Below, one piece after another: positions 54,627 through 62,256 of a DNA stretch of 64,000 nt. Where the stretch lies: NCBI GenBank assembly GCA_965219905.1, contig CBDCOS010000002.1, positions 1,736,001 to 1,800,000 of the forward strand, in the 5' to 3' direction. Numbering within the stretch: the first letter of the stretch is position 1; each line of letters begins with the position of its first letter. The position numbers and the translations under genes were made by a program. The notes under the pieces were generated by a model. That model was not told the DNA's origin, ran no database searches, and saw only the letters and a list, made by a program, of their open reading frames with translations. The stretch is from JAJDTQ01 sp965219905 (GTDB lineage: Bacteria > Desulfobacterota > Binatia > UBA9968 > JAJDTQ01).

Positions 54627-55295
54627 CTACTCGAAGCCCATGCGGCGGCCCCAGTTGGAGGGGTCGTTGAGGAAATCGAGGATCTGGGTCCGGCTCTCCT
54701 CCGAGAAGAACCCGGTCTCAGCGCCGGCGCTCAGGACATCGTCCCAGTTGGACAGGGTGTGCAGGCTGATGTCGTGGTCGCCCAGGTTCTTCTTGCCTTC
54801 GTGCAGGTCCAGCTCGTCGGAGCTGTACTCGAACACGCACAGGCAGTGCGTGATGCGGGCCTTCTGTGCCCGCACGCCGATGTTGAAGCGCAGCTTGCTG
54901 AAGCCGTCGGTCACCAGGTCTTCGACCAGCGTGACCCGCTGCCCCTCGCCGAGCACCCCTTCGATCTGGTTGGTGTGTCCGTAGCCCTTGGGGTTCTTGC
55001 GGATGTAGATCATGGGCTTCCGCAGGTAGTGGGAGACGAACGCGGCATAGGGAATGCCCGCGGTCTCGCCCCCGGCCACCACGTCCATGTTGTCGAGGCC
55101 GATGTCGCGGCGCGCGATCTGCGCCAGCGCCTCCAGGATCTCGTCCCGGGCCTCCGGATAGGAAAGCAGCCTGCGGCAGTCGATGTAGACCGGCGAGACC
55201 CGGCCCGAGACGAACACGAAGGGCCTGTCCTCGTACACCTGGATGGACTGCGTGCTCAGCAGCAACTGGGCGATTCTCGTTCCGGTCTCCGACAT
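54627..55295 (-). CDS. pyrE: Orotate phosphoribosyltransferase
   Basis: Makes OMP from orotate and PRPP in pyrimidine synthesis. 222 residues from ATG 55295 (MSETGTRIAQLLL). SGRVSPVYIDCRRLLSYP, VAGGETAGIPYAAFVS, RKNPKGYGHTNQIEG and the PRPP loop VTLVEDLVTDG follow PyrE; the Thr-Gly end of the usual loop is Asp-Gly here. It lies next to pyrR, with the M20 hydrolase gene between. Confidence 0.92.
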   Translation of the reverse strand: MSETGTRIAQLLLSTQSIQVYEDRPFVFVSGRVSPVYIDCRRLLSYPEARDEILEALAQIARRDIGLDNMDVVAGGETAGIPYAAFVSHYLRKPMIYIRKNPKGYGHTNQIEGVLGEGQRVTLVEDLVTDGFSKLRFNIGVRAQKARITHCLCVFEYSSDELDLHEGKKNLGDHDISLHTLSNWDDVLSAGAETGFFSEESRTQILDFLNDPSNWGRRMGFE

Positions 55296-55364
55296 GGATG
55301 CGGTTCTTAACACGGTGAATGGGGCTTTGCCAGCCGTTGTTCCCTCCGGCGCATTTTTGTTACC

Positions 55365-56657
55365 ATGCACACCTTCCCGAACCCGTCGAGTCGTTGGATG
55401 AAAGTCCCCGAGATCAACAAAGACAGGCTGTTGCGCGACCTCAACGCGGTCTCCCGCATCGGCCTGGGCGAGGGCGGCTCGGTCACGCGGCTGGTGTTCT
55501 CGGTGCACGAGCTGCGCTCCCGCCAGTTGCTCGTGCACCTGATGAACCAGGCCGGCCTCGACGTGCGCGTGGATGCCGCCGGCAACATCTTCGGGCGGCT
55601 GCCGGGGGGAGGGGACGGGCCGGCGGTGCTGGCCGGGTCCCACCTCGATTCCGTGGTCCAGGGCGGCAGGTACGACGGGCCGGTAGGGGTCATCGGCGCC
55701 CTCGAAGCGGTGCGGACCATCAAGGAAAGCGGTCTGCCGCTGCCCGCCCCGCTGGAGAGCGTGTGCTTCGTGGGGGAGGAATCCAGCCGGTTCGGTTTCG
55801 CCACGCTGGGCAGCAGCCTGGTGGCGGGGGACGTCACCATGGACGACTTCGCCAACGCCGTGGACGCCGGCGGCAACCGCCTCGAGGACGTGCTTTCCAG
55901 CCTGGGCATCTACCGGGAGAACCTCGCCTCGCTCAAACGCGACCCGGAGACCGTCAAGGCCTACTTCGAGCTCCATATCGAGCAGGGCCCCATCCTGGAA
56001 TCGAAGAAGAAGAAGATCGGCGTGGTCACCGCCATTGCCGCCCCGAGCCGGTTCCGGGTGGTTTTCAAGGGGCAGGCGGACCACAGCGGCACCACCCCCA
56101 TGGAGATGCGCAAGGACGCGCTGGTGGCCGCGGGACACCTCATCACCTACATCGACGAGGTCTGCCGGGAGCACGCCTCCACGGACAAGGGCCGGGTGGT
56201 GGGCACGGTCGGCGCCCTCAAGGTGGAGCCCGGCGTCATCAACGCCATACCGGGGCGGGCGGAGCTGCAGGTGGACGTCCGCAGCATCACCTCCGTCTCC
56301 AAGCGCAAGGTGGCCGGGCTGATCAGGAAGCGGGCCCGGCGGATCGCCCGGGAGCGGGGCATCAAGGTGGAGCTGCTCACGATCCGGGACGAGGAGCCGG
56401 TGGCGCTGCATCCGCGGTTGATCGCGCTCATCCGCGCCTTGTGCGAGGAACGGCAGGTCCCCTTCGAGGTGATGCCGTCGGGGGCCGGCCACGACGCCAT
56501 GCAGATGGCCAAGATCACGCCCACCGGCATGATCTTCATTCCCAGCATCAACGGCGTGAGCCACAACCCCACCGAATGGACCGATCCCGAGGACATCTGC
56601 CTCGGAACCCAGCTTCTGGTCGAGACCCTGCTTCGAGCCGCTCATGCAAAGATCTAA
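55365..56657 (+). CDS. M20 amidohydrolase (allantoate / N-carbamoyl amino-acid hydrolase type)
   Basis: 430 residues from 55365, or 419 from ATG 55398 (MKVPEINK). All metal ligands are present: GSHLDSV, GGRYDGPVG, GEESSRFG, HIEQGP and the final SHNPTEW. ADHSGTTPM is the lid-domain loop of the HyuC/AllC group. It should hydrolyse an N-carbamoyl or ureido compound, releasing ammonia and CO2. It overlaps pyrR by 14 bases, so ureido-compound breakdown (such as beta-ureidopropionate from pyrimidines) is a reasonable guess. Confidence 0.88.
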   Translation: MHTFPNPSSRWMKVPEINKDRLLRDLNAVSRIGLGEGGSVTRLVFSVHELRSRQLLVHLMNQAGLDVRVDAAGNIFGRLPGGGDGPAVLAGSHLDSVVQGGRYDGPVGVIGALEAVRTIKESGLPLPAPLESVCFVGEESSRFGFATLGSSLVAGDVTMDDFANAVDAGGNRLEDVLSSLGIYRENLASLKRDPETVKAYFELHIEQGPILESKKKKIGVVTAIAAPSRFRVVFKGQADHSGTTPMEMRKDALVAAGHLITYIDEVCREHASTDKGRVVGTVGALKVEPGVINAIPGRAELQVDVRSITSVSKRKVAGLIRKRARRIARERGIKVELLTIRDEEPVALHPRLIALIRALCEERQVPFEVMPSGAGHDAMQMAKITPTGMIFIPSINGVSHNPTEWTDPEDICLGTQLLVETLLRAAHAKI

Positions 56658-57189
56658 GGCAACCAAGAGAACCCAGGTGCTCAGCAGAGCACAGATCAAG
56701 AGGACCCTGGCGGGCTTTGCCAAACGCATCTCCGACGAGTACGCCGACTCCGGGTCGCTGGCCTTCATCGGCATACGGACCCGCGGCCCGACCCTCGCCC
56801 GGCGGGTCGCCGAGGTCCTGCAGGAAAGGCACGACTTGCCGGTCCCCGTGGGCGAGCTCGACGCCACGCTCTACCGCGACGACCTGAACACGTTGCTGCC
56901 GAAGGGCCGCATCGACGCCACCCGCATACCCTTCGAGGTGACCGACAAGACCGTGATCCTGTTCGATGACGTGCTGCATACGGGACGCACCGTCCGCGCG
57001 GCGGTGGACCACCTCATGGCGCTGGGACGGCCCAGGGCCATCTTTCTGGCGGTCCTGGTGGACCGGGGCGGGCGGGAACTCCCCATCGAGGCCCGTTTCG
57101 TCGGCAAGCAGGTCGAGATGGCCAGGGGCGGAGATGTCCGCGTGAGGCTCGCGGAAATCGACACGGTGGATGAGGTCGTCATGGGCTGA
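56644..57189 (+). CDS. pyrR: PyrR-type regulator / uracil phosphoribosyltransferase
   Basis: 181 residues. AFIGIRTRGPTLARRV, DATLYRDDL and the PRPP loop VILFDDVLHTGRTVRAA are those of PyrR. Known members bind pyr mRNA leaders to cause attenuation and have some UPRTase activity. I see no pyr attenuator upstream in this window. Begins inside the end of the amidohydrolase gene and lies 1.3 kb from pyrE. Confidence 0.9.
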   Translation: MQRSKATKRTQVLSRAQIKRTLAGFAKRISDEYADSGSLAFIGIRTRGPTLARRVAEVLQERHDLPVPVGELDATLYRDDLNTLLPKGRIDATRIPFEVTDKTVILFDDVLHTGRTVRAAVDHLMALGRPRAIFLAVLVDRGGRELPIEARFVGKQVEMARGGDVRVRLAEIDTVDEVVMG

Positions 57190-57251
57190 CTTGCCGCCGT
57201 GATCGATGGCGGTTTCAGGGCAAAAACGACGATACGAGTCTTGCGCGAAAA

Positions 57252-57271
57252 GAGCGGCGACGACGCCGCTC
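57252..57271. terminator. Hairpin after pyrR, possible terminator
   Basis: GAGCGGCG (57252-57259) and CGCCGCTC (57264-57271) form a perfect 8-base stem with a 4-base loop. No T-run follows. It is 8 bases before the -35 box of the transporter promoter and may also be a regulatory site. Confidence 0.4.
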
Positions 57272-57278
57272 GAAACGC

Positions 57279-57307
57279 TTGACATATGGTGCCAATACCC
57301 GTATGAG
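57279..57307 (+). promoter_or_regulatory. Promoter of the ABC importer operon
   Basis: TTGACA at 57279-57284, 17-base spacer, TATGAG at 57302-57307. Predicts a leader of about 42 bases before ATG 57356. Confidence 0.6.
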
Positions 57308-57355
57308 GCAGGGTTTGATCGGTTTCGGTCCACATTTCCGCGCCCATCCAATTCC

Positions 57356-58186
57356 ATGAGCAAGACACAAGAAATACCCCTCGAAGACACCCAAGATTCG
57401 TCGTTTGTCGCGTCGGTGAAGGCTGTCTACAACCGCCACCGCATCGGCATCAACTTCTGCCTGTCGGTGGTCCTGGCCCTGCTGACCTGGGAGTTCATCG
57501 ACTACGTCTTCGACGATCCGGACTTCTTCACCGGCCCGGTGGCGGTGGTGATCGAATACGGGGTGCTGATCCACGAACCGCGGTTCTGGGAGAACATCCG
57601 GTACAGCGGCACCGAGTTGGTCTACGGCTTCGGCCTCGCCATGATCCTGGGGGTCGTCATAGGGGCGGCCGTGGCATTCAGCCGCACCCTGGACGAGATG
57701 TTCTCCCCGATCCTGGTGGGCCTCTACGCCACGCCGCGTTCGGTGGCGGCGCCGTTGTTCATCATCTGGCTGGGCCTCGGCATCGCCTCCAAGGTCGGCG
57801 TCATCACCCTCGCCTCGGTGTTCCCGGTGATCATCAACACCCAGGCCGGCATCAAGAACGTCCAGGGCGAGTTCCGCATGCTGGGACGGGCTTTCAACAT
57901 CTCGTTCTGGTCCATGCTGACCAAGATCATCGTGCCGGGATCGCTGCCATTCCTGATCGCGGGCCTGCGGCTGGGCTATTCGCGATCGGTGGTCACCATC
58001 ATGGTGGCGGAGCTGTTCGGGGCCGAGGCCGGTATCGGCTACATGATCGACCACGCGACTCAGACGTTCCACGTGGCCGAAATGATGGTGGGCATCTCGC
58101 TCCTGACCATCATGGGCATCGCGGGCAACGAAATCCTGAAGGGCGTCGAACGCTGGGCCACGCCTTACAGAAAGACCCTGGTCTAG
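57356..58186 (+). CDS. ABC importer permease 1 (SsuC/TauC/NrtB type)
   Basis: 276 residues, about six membrane helices. The cytosolic EAA loop for ATPase contact is in GRAFNISFWSMLTKIIVPGSLPFLIAGLRLG. IWLGLGIASKVGVITLASVFPV and GAEAGIGYMI are usual in permeases for sulfonates, taurine, nitrate or thiamine precursors. The frame is open from 57206, but ATG 57356 lies after the promoter and fits family length. First gene of permease, permease, ATPase, and two binding proteins. Confidence 0.9.
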   Translation: MSKTQEIPLEDTQDSSFVASVKAVYNRHRIGINFCLSVVLALLTWEFIDYVFDDPDFFTGPVAVVIEYGVLIHEPRFWENIRYSGTELVYGFGLAMILGVVIGAAVAFSRTLDEMFSPILVGLYATPRSVAAPLFIIWLGLGIASKVGVITLASVFPVIINTQAGIKNVQGEFRMLGRAFNISFWSMLTKIIVPGSLPFLIAGLRLGYSRSVVTIMVAELFGAEAGIGYMIDHATQTFHVAEMMVGISLLTIMGIAGNEILKGVERWATPYRKTLV

Positions 58187-58208
58187 GACGAGAGCCGGAA
58201 GCAGACCC

Positions 58209-58994
58209 ATGGAAGCCTTGTTAAACGTCTATCAGCAGCAGCGTAAGTGGATGAACGCCATTTTTGGCATCGCCATCGTCACGGTGTTCTGGATGTTCGC
58301 CAACTGGCAGGTCGACAGCGAGCTGTTCTTCGTGGGCCCGTGGCGGGTGGTGACCTACACCTACAGCCTGTTCGCCAGCGGCGAGATTCTCGACGACCTC
58401 AGGATCAGCGGCATCGAGTTCTTCTGGGGCTACGCCGTGGCCGCCGCCGCGGGCATCGGCTTCGGCATGGTGTTCGGCATCAGCCGGATCTTCCGCGAGT
58501 TCTTCGATCCCTGGCTCAGCGCCATCTATGCCACGCCGTCGGTGGCCCTGGCCCCGCTCATCATCATCTGGTTCGGCGTCGACCTGACCGCCAAGATCGT
58601 CATCGTCCTGATCACCGCGGTGGTCCCCATCGTCCTCAACACCTACACCGGGGTCCTGAGCGTCGGCAAGGAGTTCCAGACCCTGGCCAACTCGTTCTGC
58701 ATCCCCCAGAGGCAGGTCCTCTACAAGATCCTCATTCCGGGGTCGCTCCCCTACATCGTCACCGGATTGCGCCTCGGCATCTCCCGCGGGATCGTGGGCG
58801 TCGTCGTGGGAGAGTATTTCGGCGCCTACGCGGGGCTCGGCTATCAACTGTTCAAGGGCCTCGATACCTTCAACATGCCGCTCATGATGTCGTGCGCGGC
58901 CATGCTCGCCGGCACCGGCGTGATCCTCAACCAGGTCATCCTCATGATCGAGCGCCGGATGGCGCCCTGGCGTGATACCCAACTACAGGAGTAG
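58209..58994 (+). CDS. ABC importer permease 2 (SsuC/TauC/NrtB type)
   Basis: 261 residues, about six membrane helices. Same family as the preceding gene: IYATPSVALAPLIIIWFGVDL, an EAA loop in ANSFCIPQRQVLYKILIPGSLPY and GAYAGLGYQLF. Two distinct permeases in one operon suggest a heterodimeric channel, less common in this family than homodimers. 22 bases after permease 1 and 3 bases before the ATPase. Confidence 0.9.
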   Translation: MEALLNVYQQQRKWMNAIFGIAIVTVFWMFANWQVDSELFFVGPWRVVTYTYSLFASGEILDDLRISGIEFFWGYAVAAAAGIGFGMVFGISRIFREFFDPWLSAIYATPSVALAPLIIIWFGVDLTAKIVIVLITAVVPIVLNTYTGVLSVGKEFQTLANSFCIPQRQVLYKILIPGSLPYIVTGLRLGISRGIVGVVVGEYFGAYAGLGYQLFKGLDTFNMPLMMSCAAMLAGTGVILNQVILMIERRMAPWRDTQLQE

Positions 58995-58997
58995 TCC

Positions 58998-59789
58998 GTG
59001 TCGTCACAGATTCAGGTAGAGCAAGTCCACAAGACTTTCATGAAACCCACCGGGGAGACCGTCCATGCCGTGGGCGGCATCGACATGGATCTCCGGCCCG
59101 GGACGTTCTATTCGTTCGTCGGGCCCAGCGGATGCGGCAAGACGACCATGCTGCACATGATCCACGGATTGCTCCCCCCCACCAGGGGCCGCATCCTTCT
59201 GGACGGCGACGAGGTGGTCGGCCCCACGCCCAACAAGGCCGTGGTGTTCCAGCAGGCCCTGTTGCTGCCCTGGCGCAACGTGACCGACAACATCAAGTTC
59301 GGCATCGAGAACGACCGCGACAAGAGCTCCACGGAGAAGATGGAGATCTGTGACAAGTACACGCAGATCGTGGGGCTGCGTGGCTTCGAGAGCCACTACC
59401 CCCATGAACTTTCGGGCGGCATGCAACAGCGGGTGAACCTCGCCCGGGCGCTGGCGGTGAACCCCGAAATTCTCCTGATGGACGAGCCCTTCGCATCGCT
59501 GGACGCGCAGACGCGCCTGCTCATGCAGGAGGAGCTCCAGCGCATGGTGGACTGGAAGAACTCCGGGAAGATCGTGATTTTCGTCACGCACGACATCGAG
59601 GAAGCCGTCTTCCTCTCCGACGTCGTGTTCTGCTTCAGCTTCAGGCCGGGGACCATCATGAAGGAGATCAAGGTCCCCTTCCCCACTCCTCGCACCCTGC
59701 GCGTCAAGGAAGAACCCGAGTTCCTGCAGATCAAACACGACATCTGGGAACTCCTGGCGGACGAGGCCCGCAAGGCCATGGAGGAGTAG
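58998..59789 (+). CDS. ABC importer ATPase (SsuB/TauB type)
   Basis: 263 residues. Walker A GPSGCGKTT (about 41-49), Q-loop FQQALLLPWRNV, signature LSGGMQQR, Walker B ILLMDEPFASLDAQTR and switch His in VTHDIEEAVFLSD, all intact. It powers the two permeases. Start is GTG 58998 with AGGAG seven bases upstream. The Walker B continuation DEPFASLDA is usual for nitrate/sulfonate/taurine importers. Confidence 0.93.
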   Translation: MSSQIQVEQVHKTFMKPTGETVHAVGGIDMDLRPGTFYSFVGPSGCGKTTMLHMIHGLLPPTRGRILLDGDEVVGPTPNKAVVFQQALLLPWRNVTDNIKFGIENDRDKSSTEKMEICDKYTQIVGLRGFESHYPHELSGGMQQRVNLARALAVNPEILLMDEPFASLDAQTRLLMQEELQRMVDWKNSGKIVIFVTHDIEEAVFLSDVVFCFSFRPGTIMKEIKVPFPTPRTLRVKEEPEFLQIKHDIWELLADEARKAMEE

Positions 59790-59884
59790 CGTGCCTTTCG
59801 CCAGGCAGGCGCCCACCCCGTTTCCTATCCACCGACAACCACGCGAAGTTCTGGGCTGAGTCTCACAAACAAGGAGGGAAGCCG

Positions 59885-59926
59885 ATGAAACCTGAACTTG
59901 TCGCAAGAAGAGTCGCCGTTGTCTAG
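59885..59926 (+). CDS. Thirteen-codon frame with strong ribosome site ahead of the first binding protein
   Basis: ATG 59885, peptide MKPELVARRVAVV, stop TAG. AAGGAGGGAAGCCG stands directly before it. It lies in the 200-base gap between the ATPase and binding-protein genes, where nothing else is seen. It may be a leader peptide, a decayed gene start, or chance. Confidence 0.35.
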   Translation: MKPELVARRVAVV

Positions 59927-59989
59927 TTGGGAACGTGCCTGTCATGGGCCGGCGGACGCCGACCCTGAAGTAGCGAAGGAGGACTACTC

Positions 59990-61009
59990 ATGAGTACCAA
60001 GCGCATTGCAAAAACCATTGCCGCAGCCTTTTTGGGAGCCGGTCTACTGTTTGGCGGACAGGCGCTCGCACAAGAGGACCTCCGCATCCCGGTTGCGATG
60101 ACCAGCACCACCACGGCCCTGGTGGAGCAGACGGCTATCCACAAGGGCTTCTTCAAGGACATCGGCTACAACGCCAGGGTCTACTCGGTATCCGGTGGCG
60201 AGAACGCCGCCGTCCTCGCCCTGGAACGGGGCCAGCTCCCCTTCTTCGGCTCCGACGACAACATCCCCCTGGCCATTCGACCCGGCAGCAACATCCGCGT
60301 CATCGGCAGCGAGATGAACGTGTTGCCGTACTGGCTCGTGGCCGGGAAACACGTCAAGTCCTACAAGGACCTGCCACGGCCGGTGAAGGTCGGCATCAGC
60401 TCTCCTACCTCCGGCAACGTCTACGTGTCCCTCAAGCTGCTCGAGGCGGCCGGCATACCCCAGAAGGACACCCGCCTGGTCAAGGTCGGGGGATCGTCGG
60501 CGCGGCTGGCGGGCGTGAAGGGCGGCAAGATCGACGTCGGCTCGCTCACCTTCGGCATGATGCTGCGGGCCAAGAAGGCGGACTTGTCGATCCTTGGCGC
60601 GGCAAACCAGTTCGTCAAGGAATACGCGTTCCTGCAACTGGCCATGAACAAGAACTACATCAAGGACAACCCGGACAAGGCCGAGGCCATGTTCGGCACC
60701 CTGATCCGCGGGTGCGCGTTCGTGAACGACCCCAAGAACAAGGAAGAGGTGATGCACGTCATCACGAAGGTCATGCGCAACCCCGACGACATCGGCAAGG
60801 AGATGTACGAGATCGAGGTGCTCGGAGGGTCCATCCCCAACCGGTGCCAGATCACCGAGTCGGCTATCAAGGCGTACATCGAGTCGGCCGTCTGGAGCAA
60901 GTCCATCTCGGCCGAAACGAAGATTCCACCCGCAAAGGACATCATGTTTCCCGAGTTCTATGACCGGGCGCTGGCTTGGTACAAGAACAAGGGCTGGATG
61001 AAGAAGTAA
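59990..61009 (+). CDS. Periplasmic binding protein of the NMT1 / SsuA type, copy 1
   Basis: 339 residues. A signal peptide (KRIAKTIAAAFLGAGLLFGG) ends in QALA, so it is exported by Sec. DLRIPVAMTSTTTALVEQTAIHKGFFKDIGY and VSGGENAAVLALERGQLPFFGSDD are the ligand-pocket lobes of the NMT1/taurine-type family. GAAGGAGGACTACTC precedes ATG 59990. Its likely partners are the permeases and ATPase just upstream. Followed by a strong terminator and then a close paralogue, so a tandem duplication. Confidence 0.9.
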   Translation: MSTKRIAKTIAAAFLGAGLLFGGQALAQEDLRIPVAMTSTTTALVEQTAIHKGFFKDIGYNARVYSVSGGENAAVLALERGQLPFFGSDDNIPLAIRPGSNIRVIGSEMNVLPYWLVAGKHVKSYKDLPRPVKVGISSPTSGNVYVSLKLLEAAGIPQKDTRLVKVGGSSARLAGVKGGKIDVGSLTFGMMLRAKKADLSILGAANQFVKEYAFLQLAMNKNYIKDNPDKAEAMFGTLIRGCAFVNDPKNKEEVMHVITKVMRNPDDIGKEMYEIEVLGGSIPNRCQITESAIKAYIESAVWSKSISAETKIPPAKDIMFPEFYDRALAWYKNKGWMKK

Positions 61010-61018
61010 CGAAGCACG

Positions 61019-61058
61019 GGCTGCCCCCGGCGTGATGACGTCGGGGGCAGCCTTTTTT
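61019..61058 (+). terminator. Rho-independent terminator after binding protein 1
   Basis: GGCTGCCCCCG (61019-61029) pairs with CGGGGGCAGCC (61042-61052), 11 base pairs, then six T. Very strong. It should cut off the second binding-protein gene from most transcripts of the operon. Confidence 0.9.
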
Positions 61059-61137
61059 GCAAGCGCTGCACGGCAGCCGCTAACCAAGGAGGAAAACACA
61101 TAGGGAGAAGTGCATCGTCAAGGGAATCGTCGCGGCC

Positions 61138-62121
61138 GTGGTGGGTGTGGGACTGCTGTTTGGCAGTCAGGCGCTCGCGTTGGAGAAGCTCCGCATCCCG
61201 GTGGCGCAGACCAACTCCACCACATCGCTGGTGGAGCAGGTAGGCATCCACAAGGGCTTCTTCAAGGACATCGGCTACGACGCGAGGGTTTACTCGGTTT
61301 CGGGCGGTGAGAACGCCGCGGTCCTCGCTCTGGAGCGGGGCCAGCTCCCCTTCTTCGGATCGGACGACAACATCGCGCTGGCCATTCGACCGGGCAGCAA
61401 CATCCGCATCGTCGGCACCGAGTTGAACACCCTGCCCTACTGGCTCGTGGGCGGGAAACACGTCAAGTCCTACAAGGACCTGCCGCGGCCGGTGAAGGTG
61501 GGCATCAGCTCGCCCACGTCCGGCAACGTCTACGTCTCCCTCAAGCTGCTGCAGACCGCGGGTATCCCGGAAAAGGACGTGCGTCTGGTCAAGGTGGGCG
61601 GATCGTCCGCGCGTCTGGCGGGCGTCAAGGCCGGCAAGATCGACGTGGGCTCTCTCACCTTCGGCAAGATGCTGGCGGCACGCGACGCGGGCTTGACCGT
61701 CCTCGGCGCCGCGGAACAGTTCGTCAAGGAATACGCGTTCCTGCAGCTCGCCATGAACAAGAACTTCATCAAGGACAACCCCGACAAGGCGGTCGCCATC
61801 ATGGGCACGCTCATTCGCGGATGCGCCTTCGTCAACGACCCCAAGAACGCCGAGGAAGTGCTGCACGTCTACAAGGACGTGATGCGCAACAAGCCGCACA
61901 TCGCCCAAAAGATGTACGAGATCGAGGTGGTGGAAGCGAAATCCATCCCCGATCGCTGCCAGGCGACCGAAGCGGGCATTAAGGCGTACATCGACTCGGC
62001 TTTCTGGACCAAGTCCATCGCCAAGGACACCCAGATCCCGGCGATGAAGGACATCATGTTCCAGGAGTTCTACAACAAGGCGCTGGCCTGGTATAACAAC
62101 AAGGGCTGGATGAAGAAGTAG
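61138..62121 (+). CDS. Periplasmic binding protein of the NMT1 / SsuA type, copy 2; start codon apparently lost
   Basis: Mature part closely follows copy 1 over its whole length and ends with the same NKGWMKK. The signal peptide aligns as well, but its first residues (EKCIVKGIVAA) lie upstream of the first usable start, GTG 61138. At the place expected for ATG, codon 61102-61104 reads AGG, 9 bases after AAGGAGG. Either translation starts at GTG 61138 with a shortened signal (VVGVGLLFGSQALA, no basic residue before it), a rare start is used, or the gene is silent. No frameshift or stop follows. Confidence 0.75.
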   Translation: MVGVGLLFGSQALALEKLRIPVAQTNSTTSLVEQVGIHKGFFKDIGYDARVYSVSGGENAAVLALERGQLPFFGSDDNIALAIRPGSNIRIVGTELNTLPYWLVGGKHVKSYKDLPRPVKVGISSPTSGNVYVSLKLLQTAGIPEKDVRLVKVGGSSARLAGVKAGKIDVGSLTFGKMLAARDAGLTVLGAAEQFVKEYAFLQLAMNKNFIKDNPDKAVAIMGTLIRGCAFVNDPKNAEEVLHVYKDVMRNKPHIAQKMYEIEVVEAKSIPDRCQATEAGIKAYIDSAFWTKSIAKDTQIPAMKDIMFQEFYNKALAWYNNKGWMKK

Positions 62122-62153
62122 GCCCACGGGCTCGCATCCTTGCCACAACGACG

Positions 62154-62199
62154 AAAGGGACCCTTTCGATGTCGCGAGACATCGGGAGGGTCCCTTTTT
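62154..62199 (+). terminator. Rho-independent terminator after binding protein 2
   Basis: AAAGGGACCCT (62154-62164) pairs with AGGGTCCCTTT, and an inner stem CGATGTC/GACATCG closes with loop GCGA. It ends in five T at 62195-62199. Confidence 0.9.
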
Positions 62200-62208
62200 C
62201 GTACAGAT

Positions 62209-62234
62209 GTCATTCCCGCGGAAGCGGGAATCGA
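62209..62234. repeat. Single REP-type palindrome
   Basis: TGTCATTCCCGCGGAAGCGGG followed by AATCGAG, one unit of the family seen in doublets at 11.0 and 36.9 kb, between the terminator and the convergent M20 gene. Confidence 0.75.
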
Positions 62235-62256
62235 GAAGCGGGGACGGGGACCCGTG

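Noticed and set aside
61100..61102. ATA at 61100 as start codon of binding protein 2
   Set aside because: ATA is out of frame with the gene, so it cannot begin it without a frameshift.
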